Shown here one piece after another: positions 39,651 through 46,998 of a stretch of 64,000 nucleotides of DNA; within the stretch, counting starts at the first letter, position 1, and the number at the start of each line of letters is the position of its first letter. The notes below the pieces were generated by a model, which had not been told where the DNA came from, did not search any database, and saw only the letters and a list, made by a program, of their open reading frames with translations. A program made the position numbers and the translations under genes. Origin of the DNA: Posidoniimonas corsicana (GTDB taxonomy: Bacteria; Planctomycetota; Planctomycetia; Pirellulales; Lacipirellulaceae); NCBI RefSeq assembly GCF_007859765.1, contig NZ_SIHJ01000005.1:186001-250000 (forward strand), read 5' to 3'.

Positions 39651-40850
39651 TCAGTCGGCCATCGCCAGTCGATCGGCGGTCGCCGGCTCGACGGCGGCGC
39701 AGCACGGCTCCTCGATCGGCACACGGTAGGTGACCGTGCGGGGCACCTTGTAGGTGTAGGTGACCGGCACCTTCTTGGTGATCACGCGGGGGGTGCGGAC
39801 GGTCTCAACCCGCTCCACCATCTTGCAGACCCGCACGGGGATGTTCTCCACGCGCTCCTCGCACACCATCTTGCAGGTGGTGTGGGGCACCTGGCAGACG
39901 CGTTCTTCGCAGACCATCTTGCAGACCCGCACCGGCACCTGCCGCTCGATCCGCTCCACCACCTGGCGGCAGGTCTGAACGGGCACTTTGCGGACGTGCT
40001 GCTCGGTGACCATCTTGCACACGCGGACCGGCACCTTGCGGCACTGCACCTCGGACACCATCCGCTGCACCTGCATGGGCACCTGCTCGGTCACCTGCTG
40101 GGGCACCATGCAGACCACCGGCTTCTGCACCGCCACGGCGTTCGGCTTCCAGACCGTCTGGACGGTCTGCTGCGGCGGCGTGGTCTGGTTCACCCAGGCC
40201 AGGCCGGGCCGCACGGTCTGCACGACGCCGGTCGCCGGGTCGACGGTCTGCTGCGGGCTCATCCAGCGGAGGCGCGGCCCCGACGTTGTGCCCGGCGTGA
40301 CCGACACCTGATTCACGTAGCAGCCCTGGTCGACGTACTCGGTCTTGTACGTGGTGACCGGACGCATCACGGTGCGCACCTGCGGGCGGTAGACGGTCTC
40401 GCACACGGGCCGCTGCACCACGTACCGCTCGGTGCGCTCGCTGGTCTCCCAGACGGGGCGCTGCACGGTGTAGGCCTCGTCGCGGTACGAGGTCTCCACC
40501 ACGTTTCGCACCTGGTTGTAGCTGGCGTCGCGGTACTGGGTCTCGTAGACGGGCCGCTGCACGGTGTAGCGGACCTCGCGCATGGAGGTCTCCTGCACCG
40601 GCTTCATGACCTTGTAGGTCCGCTGGCGGTACTGGGTCTCGTAGGTCGGGATCTTGCGCACCACCTGCCGCTCCTCGCAGACGGTCTCGCTGACGGTCTT
40701 GTAGCAGGTGACCTGCTTCTCTTCGTAGACGGTCTGGCACTCGACGCGGTAGGCCTGGCCGCAGCACTGAGCCTGGGCGGGCCGCAGCCCGCTCATGGGG
40801 CCCAGTCCAATGACCAGGGCAAGCACGCAGTTAGTCACGCGGTTGAACAT
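39651..40850 (-). CDS. YTV-type repeat cell-surface protein
   Basis: A 399-residue exported protein with a signal peptide (residues 1-27, ending PAQAQC). About twenty repeats of roughly 14 residues follow. The N-terminal half carries ET-YR--x-YTV-RPV-type units (QYRQRTYKVMKPVQET; EVRYTVQRPVYET; AYTVQRPVWET; RYVVQRPVCET). The C-terminal half carries CKM-V-E-RV---PV units (VPVRVCKMVCEERVC). This is the YTV motif described for planctomycete cell-wall proteins, and the many Cys suggest cross-linking. The start is ATG at 40850; the frame to 40907 is a weak extension. Confidence 0.88.
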   Translation of the reverse strand: MFNRVTNCVLALVIGLGPMSGLRPAQAQCCGQAYRVECQTVYEEKQVTCYKTVSETVCEERQVVRKIPTYETQYRQRTYKVMKPVQETSMREVRYTVQRPVYETQYRDASYNQVRNVVETSYRDEAYTVQRPVWETSERTERYVVQRPVCETVYRPQVRTVMRPVTTYKTEYVDQGCYVNQVSVTPGTTSGPRLRWMSPQQTVDPATGVVQTVRPGLAWVNQTTPPQQTVQTVWKPNAVAVQKPVVCMVPQQVTEQVPMQVQRMVSEVQCRKVPVRVCKMVTEQHVRKVPVQTCRQVVERIERQVPVRVCKMVCEERVCQVPHTTCKMVCEERVENIPVRVCKMVERVETVRTPRVITKKVPVTYTYKVPRTVTYRVPIEEPCCAAVEPATADRLAMAD

Positions 40851-41155
40851 TCGATTGACCCGACGAAATGGTATATCCGTTTGAAAAGCACAGCGGCCGC
40901 GGAGCACGGACGCCGGAGGGACTCATTTCCCTGCCGGAAGTGTGCGTCATGACCCGCGTCGCGGCAAATCAATTTCCTCCCGTACAACTGCTAGCAGGCA
41001 AAAAAGATTCAAGCCTGTTTCGAGTTGGGGCGCTCAGAGAATCTGTGCGCCCGACCCATTGTGGACCGACACTCGCGCGGGGCACAGCGGCGCCCCCACG
41101 GGTTCGGCGCACTCCGGCTACGCCACCGACGGCGCAACCCCTACAATCGTCAAAC
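40851..41155. other. Divergent promoter region of the YTV and lipoate-ligase genes
   Basis: About 300 bases between the divergent YTV gene and lipoate ligase. It contains an AT-richer stretch at 40962-41010 and GGATATACCATTT-like sequence (minus strand, about 40870) near the YTV start. No gene, hairpin or repeat family member is evident. Confidence 0.4.
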
Positions 41156-41935
41156 ATGACAGCACCCTGCCCGACCACGCCCCCGCCCGCCGCGCCCCGC
41201 GGGCTCCGCTGGCTGGACCACACATGCGACGAACCGGCCGACAACCTGGCGCTCGACCACGCGCTGCTGGAAGCCGCCGGCGCCGAATCCGACTACCCCG
41301 AGGTGCTGCGGGTGTGGCGGCCGGCCACACCGATGCTGGTGCTGGGCCGTTCGTCACGCGTCGCGGAAGAGGTCGACGAGCAGGCCTGCCGCGGCGATGG
41401 CGTGCCGGTGCTGCGGCGGGTGAGCGGCGGCGCGACGATCTTGACCGGTCCCGGCTGCCTGATGTACGCCGTGCTGCTGAACCTGGAGAAGCGCCCCGAG
41501 CTGACCGCCGTGGACCGCGCGCACCAGTTTGTGCTGGGCGTGCTGATTGGTTGCCTGAGCGGATTGGCGCCGGGCGTGCGTTGTGCCGGGCAGAGCGACC
41601 TGGTTGTGCCCGACGGCGACCGCCTGCTGAAGTTCTCCGGCAACAGCCTCCGGGTTGCGCGGCGGTGGCTGCTGTACCACGGCACGCTGATGCACGGGCT
41701 GCCGGTCGAGGACATCGCCAAGTACCTCAAGCACCCGCCCCGCCAGCCTGAGTATCGGGACCAACGCGAGCACGGCCGATTCTTGACCAACCTGACCGCG
41801 GACGCCGACGCGCTGTCCGCCGCGCTCCGTCGGGGCTTCGGCGCCGATGAGGACTTCACAAACGTCCCCACGGCGTTGATGGAGCGGCTCGCGACGGAAC
41901 ACTACCGCGACGACCGCTGGAATCTGCAGCGGTAG
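41156..41935 (+). CDS. Lipoate-protein ligase A family protein
   Basis: A 259-residue ligase-fold protein that activates and attaches lipoate (or octanoate, biotin) to carrier domains. Motifs: LDHALLEAA near the start, PVLRRVSGGATILTGPGCL (the RRxSGG binding loop), and LLKFSGNSLRVARRWLLYHGTLMHGLP with the KxSGN lysine loop. The start at ATG 41156 gives MTAPCPTTPPPAAPRGLRWLD; the extension to 40868 has no coding character. Whether it is LplA or LipM/LipL-like cannot be settled from sequence. It is a single gene. Confidence 0.85.
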   Translation: MTAPCPTTPPPAAPRGLRWLDHTCDEPADNLALDHALLEAAGAESDYPEVLRVWRPATPMLVLGRSSRVAEEVDEQACRGDGVPVLRRVSGGATILTGPGCLMYAVLLNLEKRPELTAVDRAHQFVLGVLIGCLSGLAPGVRCAGQSDLVVPDGDRLLKFSGNSLRVARRWLLYHGTLMHGLPVEDIAKYLKHPPRQPEYRDQREHGRFLTNLTADADALSAALRRGFGADEDFTNVPTALMERLATEHYRDDRWNLQR

Positions 41936-41980
41936 GTAGGACGGGATCCAAGTGATTGATCAAGCCCGCACCGTTCGACT

Positions 41981-42062
41981 CGTAGCCCCCGGCTCTGCCG
42001 GGGGATAGCGCAACCAACCGACTCAACCTCGGCATCATCCCCCGGCAGAGCCGGGGGCTACG
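41981..42062. repeat. Perfect 26-base inverted repeat (REP-like)
   Basis: CGTAGCCCCCGGCTCTGCCG with GGGGAT (41981-42006) faces its exact complement at 42037-42062, with a 30-base loop. A third half copy, CCTCCGGCTCTGCCGGGGGC followed by TACG, is at 45979-46002 before trpC. Confidence 0.9.
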
Positions 42063-42106
42063 ATCCACTCCCGGGGCCAGATTGAATCGCAAGTCATCAG
42101 CACCCA

Positions 42107-42679
42107 ATGAACGAACCGCTACTCGCGCTCCTCGACAGCTACCAGTCCCGACACCCCGACGAAGCCGGCATGGTCGAGCGTGTCCGCGCTCTCGCCGCCG
42201 CTCACGCCGACTGCTTCGAGCGGACCTGCCTGCCGGGGCACCTCACCGGCAGCGCGTGGGTGCTCTCGCCCGACCGGCGCCAGTGCCTGCTGCTGCACCA
42301 CCGCAAGCTGGACAAGTGGCTGCAGCCCGGCGGGCACGCCGACGGCGACCCCGACGTGCTGCGGGTGGCGATCCGCGAAGCGACCGAGGAGTCAGGGCTC
42401 GAGCGCATCTTCGCCCTCTCGCCGGAGCCGCTGGACATCGATGTTCATCTCATCCCGGAACGCCGCAACGCCGCGGGCGAGGTGACCGAGCCGGCCCACG
42501 AGCACCACGACCTGCGGTTCCTGCTGGCGACCGACGCGACGGCGCCGATTGTCGTGTCGCACGAGTCGAACGACGTCCGCTGGTGCACGCCGGACGAGGT
42601 GCACCGCCTGACGCAGGAAGAGAGCGTGCTGCGGCTGCTGCGCAAGAGCGAAGCCTGGATGGACAACAACGGCCGGTAG
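42107..42679 (+). CDS. Nudix hydrolase
   Basis: A 190-residue hydrolase of nucleoside diphosphate-linked compounds. The Nudix box is PGGHADGDPDVLRVAIREATEESGL (about residues 74-98), with the core REATEESG intact. The usual Glu five residues after the first Gly is changed (GGHADGDPD), a variation seen in some planctomycete members. The C-terminal part contains HHDLRFLLATD and SNDVRWCTPDEV. It starts 44 bases past the REP element. Substrate unknown. Confidence 0.9.
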   Translation: MNEPLLALLDSYQSRHPDEAGMVERVRALAAAHADCFERTCLPGHLTGSAWVLSPDRRQCLLLHHRKLDKWLQPGGHADGDPDVLRVAIREATEESGLERIFALSPEPLDIDVHLIPERRNAAGEVTEPAHEHHDLRFLLATDATAPIVVSHESNDVRWCTPDEVHRLTQEESVLRLLRKSEAWMDNNGR

Positions 42680-42784
42680 CCGATGGCTTACATCCATCGG
42701 AGAACATGTGGTGCGACTAGCCAAGCAACGGGCTCTTCCCCGTGACCTCCGACGGATGTAATCCGTCGGCTGCTTGGATCTTTG
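42680..42784. repeat. CCGACGGATGTAA palindrome element
   Basis: CCGATGGCTTACATCCATCGGAG (42680-42702) and CCTCCGACGGATGTAATCCGTCGG (42746-42769) are inverted relative to one another. The second has a further relative at 43857-43880 (CCTCCGACGGATGTAACCCGGCGGG). Confidence 0.6.
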
Positions 42785-43186
42785 TTAGAAGATCCGGAAC
42801 GCGCCGGGGTACTTCCACACGTCGCCGTCGCTTGCCTTGATGCCGCCTATGATTGGGAAGATCACCACGAGCAGCCCGAGCACGATCAGCATCGGGACGC
42901 CGATCAGCACCATCACCAGCGCGGCGGACACCAGCGTGTAGATGAGTGAACTGATGATCCAGTTGGCGATATTGCGGCCGTGCCCATCCAGGCCGGGGAG
43001 CGAGTTCTTCTTGAGTTGCCAGATCACGATTGGGGCGATCCACCCCGCCGGCGGCAGCACGCAGTTCGCCAGCTGTGACAGGTGCATCGCCATCGCCCAC
43101 TGGTTGGTCTCGGCGTCGGTGACGCCGTCGGGCGCAAAGTGCGACGACTCGTAAGGATTCGCCTCGTGCGGTTCGTACTCGTTCAT
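42785..43186 (-). CDS. DUF4870 (Tic20-like) small membrane protein
   Basis: A 133-residue membrane protein. MNEYEPHEANPYESSHFAPD carries the NPYES motif typical of planctomycete small membrane proteins. The hydrophobic core has LSQLANCVLPPAGWIAPIVIWQLKK and LVMVLIGVPMLIVLGLLVVIFPIIGGIKA; these fit the DUF4870/Tic20-like family with a conserved HLSQL...P..G...P...W..KK and the DGxGRN-like DGHGRNIANW box. The role is unknown (possibly a protein-channel or stress protein). Confidence 0.88.
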   Translation of the reverse strand: MNEYEPHEANPYESSHFAPDGVTDAETNQWAMAMHLSQLANCVLPPAGWIAPIVIWQLKKNSLPGLDGHGRNIANWIISSLIYTLVSAALVMVLIGVPMLIVLGLLVVIFPIIGGIKASDGDVWKYPGAFRIF

Positions 43187-43211
43187 CGTTTCCCCTCCCC
43201 AGGTTCTTAGT

Positions 43212-43727
43212 TTAGACCCCCTCGGCGACCCGCCGCCACTCGGCCAGCTTCTGGGCGAAGCTCCGCCCTGCGTGCGCCGGGCTTGTCGACGGCAGGCGGG
43301 CGAGCGTCAGTTTGTCGGCCGTTGTCTTGTCGAGCAGCGGCGCCGCGTGCCGGAGGAAGGCGGTCTCGGCCTTCTGCCCGTTGAAGTAGATTCGCTCAAT
43401 CTGGCGGCATCTTGCCAGAAAACCGCCGAAGTCGTTCGGCTGCTCGCTCGCGACCTCAATACTCGTGTCCAGGCTCCCCTCACGGCGGCACTCACGCAGC
43501 ACATCCCACACCGCGACGCCGCTGGCCGCCAGCCGCTCGGTCCGCCGCTCGTACGGCAGATCAGGCCCGGCGCCGAACAGCTCGCCCATGATCGGCCAGA
43601 AGGCGTTCCGCGGGTGCGCGTAATACTGCCCCACTTCCAGCGACGCCACGCCCGGCATCGATCCCAGCACCAGCACCCGCGCTGACGGGCTCTCAATCGG
43701 CGGGAAACTGCGGGCAAGCGTCATCAT
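43212..43727 (-). CDS. Uracil/deoxyinosine-DNA glycosylase family protein
   Basis: A 171-residue protein of the mug-like UDG superfamily, family 6 type: VLVLGSMPGVASLEVGQYYAHPRNAFWPIMGELF near the N-terminus, then AVWDVLRECRREGSLD and YFNGQKAETAF, ending LPSTSPAHAGRSFAQKLAEW (the SPA motif region). The expected activity is removal of deaminated bases such as hypoxanthine or uracil in base-excision repair. ATG at 43727 is preferred; a second ATG lies at 43724. Frames longer than this add nothing conserved. Confidence 0.9.
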   Translation of the reverse strand: MMTLARSFPPIESPSARVLVLGSMPGVASLEVGQYYAHPRNAFWPIMGELFGAGPDLPYERRTERLAASGVAVWDVLRECRREGSLDTSIEVASEQPNDFGGFLARCRQIERIYFNGQKAETAFLRHAAPLLDKTTADKLTLARLPSTSPAHAGRSFAQKLAEWRRVAEGV

Positions 43728-43788
43728 AGTCCGGCTGATAGGAATTGCGTCGCATCCGGGTTGCGGCCCCAACGCGGAATCACCCTAG

Positions 43789-43810
43789 CCGACGAGCTAC
43801 GCCTCGTCGG
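43789..43810. repeat. CCGACGAG/CTCGTCGG hairpin
   Basis: An eight-base perfect palindrome around a CTACGC loop. It resembles the CGAGCTACGCCTCG hairpins of the repeat clusters at 22.3, 26.3 and 27.4 kb. A CCTCCGACGGATGTAACCCGG element follows at 43857-43880. Confidence 0.6.
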
Positions 43811-43968
43811 AGACCCCGGGGCCATGCTCTTTGCGTTTGCCAGGCTTCACTCCAGGCCTCCGACGGATGTAACCCGGCGGGTGCTGAGCCCGCCGCGATC
43901 TTCCGTGCCCCCGACGCGCATGGTAGATTAGGCGGCCTGCAACGATCAAGCAAAGGAAGCACGCGACC

Positions 43969-44418
43969 ATGTCCACCCTGCCCGCCTTCGGAACCAACCG
44001 CATCCGCCGCGAGGACCTGCCCAAGGGGGGCAACCTGTGCGAACACTGCACGGCCAAGTGCTGTCATTACATCGCGGTTCCGTACGAGACGCCCACCGAG
44101 GCGGCCGATATGGAGTACATCCGCTGGATCGTGCTGCACGAGCAGGCCACCTTCTTCAAGGAAGACGAGGACTGGTACCTGCTGGTGCACGTGGTCTGCG
44201 AGAAGCTCGGCAAGGACTACCGCTGCGGCGTGTACGAAACCCGCCCGCAGATCTGCCGCGACTACACCTTCGACAACTGCGAGTACGACGAGGACTGGAC
44301 CTACGACTTCTACCTCGAGACCCACGAGCAGGTGTGGGAGTACACCGAGGCCCGCTTCCAAGAGAAGGGGCAGGATATCCGCAGCCGCAAGCCCGACCCG
44401 CTGGCGGTGGTGGCCTAG
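43969..44418 (+). CDS. YkgJ-type cysteine-cluster protein
   Basis: A 149-residue metal-binding protein. LCEHCTAKCCHYIAV is a CxxCxxxCC cluster near residue 25, and RCGVYETRPQICRDYTFDNC supplies the later Cys residues; the pattern is that of YkgJ/UPF0153 proteins that probably bind iron or zinc. The C-terminus is acidic with many Glu. AAAGGAAG precedes the ATG. The chemistry is unknown. Confidence 0.9.
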   Translation: MSTLPAFGTNRIRREDLPKGGNLCEHCTAKCCHYIAVPYETPTEAADMEYIRWIVLHEQATFFKEDEDWYLLVHVVCEKLGKDYRCGVYETRPQICRDYTFDNCEYDEDWTYDFYLETHEQVWEYTEARFQEKGQDIRSRKPDPLAVVA

Positions 44419-44514
44419 GTTGACCACACACGGGGTTGCGACGCCAGCATCCGCTGGAGGGCGTTAGGCCCCGGCAAATCAAGCGGGCAGCGATTCCGCT
44501 AACGCATTCATCAG

Positions 44515-44598
44515 AACCACCAAGGCACAAAGACACCAAGCAGAAGCCGCTGAGCAGCCTCCCGCCGTTCGTCTTTGTGCCTTCGTGTCTTTGTGGTT
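44515..44598. repeat. CACAAAGA-type inverted repeat before hisS
   Basis: AACCACCAAGGCACAAAGAC and CTTTGTGCCTTCGTGTCTTT with GTGGTT are largely complementary. Each arm is built of 8-9-base units similar to CACAAAGA. The right arm ends 9 bases before the hisS ATG, and the arms could fold into a hairpin over its 5' region. Confidence 0.7.
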
Positions 44599-44607
44599 TT
44601 TCAGCTC

Positions 44608-45936
44608 ATGTCGTTGATCCAGCCACGCACACTCAAGGGTTTCCGCGATTACCTGCCCGAGGCGATGATCCCGCGCGAGCGGCTCATCGAGACCGCGCGG
44701 CGGGTCTACCGCTCGTTCGGCTTCGCGCCGATCGACACGCCGGCGCTCGAGTACCTCGAGGTACTCACCGGCAAGGGCTCCGACGAGACCGACAAGCAGC
44801 TCTACCGGTTCCAGGACCACGGCGGGCGGGACGTCGGCCTGCGGTTCGACCTGACGGTGCCGCTCGCCCGCTTCGCGGCGCAGCACATCGGCCAGCTCGG
44901 CACGCCGTTTAAGCGGTACCACATCGCCAGCGTCTGGCGGGGCGAGAACACACAGCGCGGCCGCTACCGCGAGTTCATGCAGTGCGACTTCGACACCATC
45001 GGCACGACCGCCGTGGCTTCGGACATCGAGGCGCTGCTGGTCATCAACGACCTGCTCTCCGCGATCGGCTTCGACAAGTTCACCATCCACGTCAACAACC
45101 GCGGCATCCTCAACGCGGTGCTCCGGCAACTCGGCCTGGCCGACAAGTCGGTCGCCGTGCTGCGGGCGCTCGACAAGCTCGGCAAGGCGGGCTGGGACAA
45201 GGTTGAGGCCGAGCTGTGTGAAGCAGCCGGCGCGTCGCACGAGCAGGCGACCGCCATCCTCGACTTCTCTCAGCTCCGCGGCGGCTGCGACGAGGTGCTC
45301 AGCGCCGTAGAGCCGATGATCGCGTCGGACGAGGCGGGCGAGGCAGCGCTGCGGCGCACGCACGACATGATGCACGCGGTCTCCGCGGCCGGCGTGCCGG
45401 ACCACCGCGTGAAGATCGACGTGTCGATCGCCCGCGGCCTGGACTATTACACCGGCCTGGTGTTCGAGACCACCCTCGACGACCTGCCCGGCATCGGCAG
45501 CATCGCCAGCGGCGGACGCTACGACAACCTGGCCGAGCTGTACACCAAGCAGCAGCTGCCGGGCATCGGCGGCTCGCTCGGGCTCGATCGGCTGCTGTCC
45601 GCGATGGAGGAGCTCAAGCTGCTGGGCGACGCCCAAACGCCGGCCGACGTGTTCGTCCCGCTGTTCGACGCTTCGCACCTGAACGAGTACCTCAAGCTAG
45701 CCGCCAAGGTCCGCGCCGCGGGCATCGGCTGCGAGGTCTACCCGGAGCCGAAGAAGCTGGGCAAGCAGCTCCAGTACGCCGACAAGAAGGGCTTCAGGGC
45801 CGCCCTGATCGCCGGCGGCGACGAGTTCGCCAAGTCCCAGGTGCAGGTCAAGAACCTGGGCACCGGCGAGTCGACCACCGTCGCGTTGAACGCCGACGCG
45901 GTCGTCGCCGAGCTGCAGAAGGTGCTGGCGACATAA
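44608..45936 (+). CDS. hisS: Histidyl-tRNA synthetase
   Basis: Class II aminoacyl-tRNA synthetase charging tRNA-His. A length of 442 residues is normal. Motif 2 and ligand-binding loops: FDLTVPLARFAA, RYHIASVWRGENTQRGRYREFMQCDFD, and the histidine-specific GLDYYTGLVFE and SGGRYDNL, with GGSLGLDRLL as motif 3. The C-terminal anticodon-binding domain starts near residue 345 (ADVFVPLFDASH). The start is ATG at 44608 (MSLIQPRTLKGFRDYLP); the shorter ORF start at 44575 lies inside the repeat and is rejected. Confidence 0.97.
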   Translation: MSLIQPRTLKGFRDYLPEAMIPRERLIETARRVYRSFGFAPIDTPALEYLEVLTGKGSDETDKQLYRFQDHGGRDVGLRFDLTVPLARFAAQHIGQLGTPFKRYHIASVWRGENTQRGRYREFMQCDFDTIGTTAVASDIEALLVINDLLSAIGFDKFTIHVNNRGILNAVLRQLGLADKSVAVLRALDKLGKAGWDKVEAELCEAAGASHEQATAILDFSQLRGGCDEVLSAVEPMIASDEAGEAALRRTHDMMHAVSAAGVPDHRVKIDVSIARGLDYYTGLVFETTLDDLPGIGSIASGGRYDNLAELYTKQQLPGIGGSLGLDRLLSAMEELKLLGDAQTPADVFVPLFDASHLNEYLKLAAKVRAAGIGCEVYPEPKKLGKQLQYADKKGFRAALIAGGDEFAKSQVQVKNLGTGESTTVALNADAVVAELQKVLAT

Positions 45937-45978
45937 GAGAGAAGCACCCTAACGGCAACACAGCCAATCGACCCGCAG

Positions 45979-46002
45979 CCTCCGGCTCTGCCGGGGGCTA
46001 CG
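45979..46002. repeat. Half REP element before trpC
   Basis: CCTCCGGCTCTGCCGGGGGC followed by TACG, nearly identical to the arms of the 26-base inverted repeat at 41981-42062. It lies about 40 bases before the trpC start. Confidence 0.8.
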
Positions 46003-46043
46003 AGCAACCGATCACGCAGAGCCGACGACAAGCCCGACCCACC

Positions 46044-46826
46044 ATGCCCACCATCCTCGACAAGATCGTCGCCACGAAACGCGACGAGATCGCCCGCGCC
46101 AAGGTCGACCGGCCCGCGGACCGGCTCCGCGCGGCGATCGCCGACGCGCCGCCGGTGCGCGACTTCTTCGCCGCGCTCGCCGCGCCGGGGCCGATTAAGC
46201 TGATCGCCGAGGTGAAGAAGGCGAGCCCGTCGGCCGGGCTGATCCGCGACGACTTCGACCCGGTCTCGATCGCCAAGACCTACGAGGCCCACGGCGCTGC
46301 CTGCCTGAGCGTGCTGACCGACCAGCAGTACTTCCAGGGCAGTCTCGACTACCTGCGGGACGTGCGCGAGGCGGTCGGCCTGCCCTGCCTGCGGAAGGAC
46401 TTCATCCTCGACGAGCACCAACTGCTCGAGGCCCGGGCCGTGGGCGCGGACGCGGCGCTGCTGATCGCCGAGTGCCTGACGCCCGACGAGCTCCGCCGGC
46501 TGCACGACGCCGCACTCGAGCTCGGCCTCACACCGCTGGTCGAGCTGTACGACCCGGAGAACATGAAGTCGGTGGTAGCGGCGGGCGCCAAGCTGATTGG
46601 GGTCAACAACCGCAACCTGCACACCTTCGAGGTCGACCTGCAGCACACCGTGCGGATGCGCGAACAGGCGCCGGCGGATTGCGTACTGGTAGGTGAGAGC
46701 GGCATCCGCACCAACGACGACGTCCGCCTGCTTTCGACCGCGGGCGTCGACGCGATCCTGGTCGGCGAGTCGCTGACGCGCGAGCCGGACATCGGCGCCG
46801 CGGTCGACCGGCTGCTAGCACGCTGA
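46044..46826 (+). CDS. trpC: Indole-3-glycerol phosphate synthase
   Basis: Closes the indole ring in tryptophan synthesis. The 260 residues form a TIM barrel with the family motifs LIAEVKKASPSAGLIRDDFDP, LRKDFILDEHQLLEARAVGADAALLI, IGVNNRNLHTFEVDL and LVGESGIRTNDDV. The catalytic lysines and glutamates of these loops are present. It is a single-function protein, not fused to TrpF. It is 43 kb from trpAB on the opposite strand, with hisS 108 bases upstream. The start, MPTILDKIVATKRDEI, is typical. Confidence 0.97.
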   Translation: MPTILDKIVATKRDEIARAKVDRPADRLRAAIADAPPVRDFFAALAAPGPIKLIAEVKKASPSAGLIRDDFDPVSIAKTYEAHGAACLSVLTDQQYFQGSLDYLRDVREAVGLPCLRKDFILDEHQLLEARAVGADAALLIAECLTPDELRRLHDAALELGLTPLVELYDPENMKSVVAAGAKLIGVNNRNLHTFEVDLQHTVRMREQAPADCVLVGESGIRTNDDVRLLSTAGVDAILVGESLTREPDIGAAVDRLLAR

Positions 46827-46998
46827 CCGCCCGCCGCCCGCGCCGTTCTCGCGTGCGCTCCGCGACGCCGCGCGGCCGTTCAATCGTCATTGACCCGCGG
46901 GAAACGACCGTGATAGCATGCGCCGCTTAGGGGGAGTTTGCGGCCACGCCCGGCCGACGCCCCAGCGACCACCCCTCGCGCACCACACGGAACCCCCG

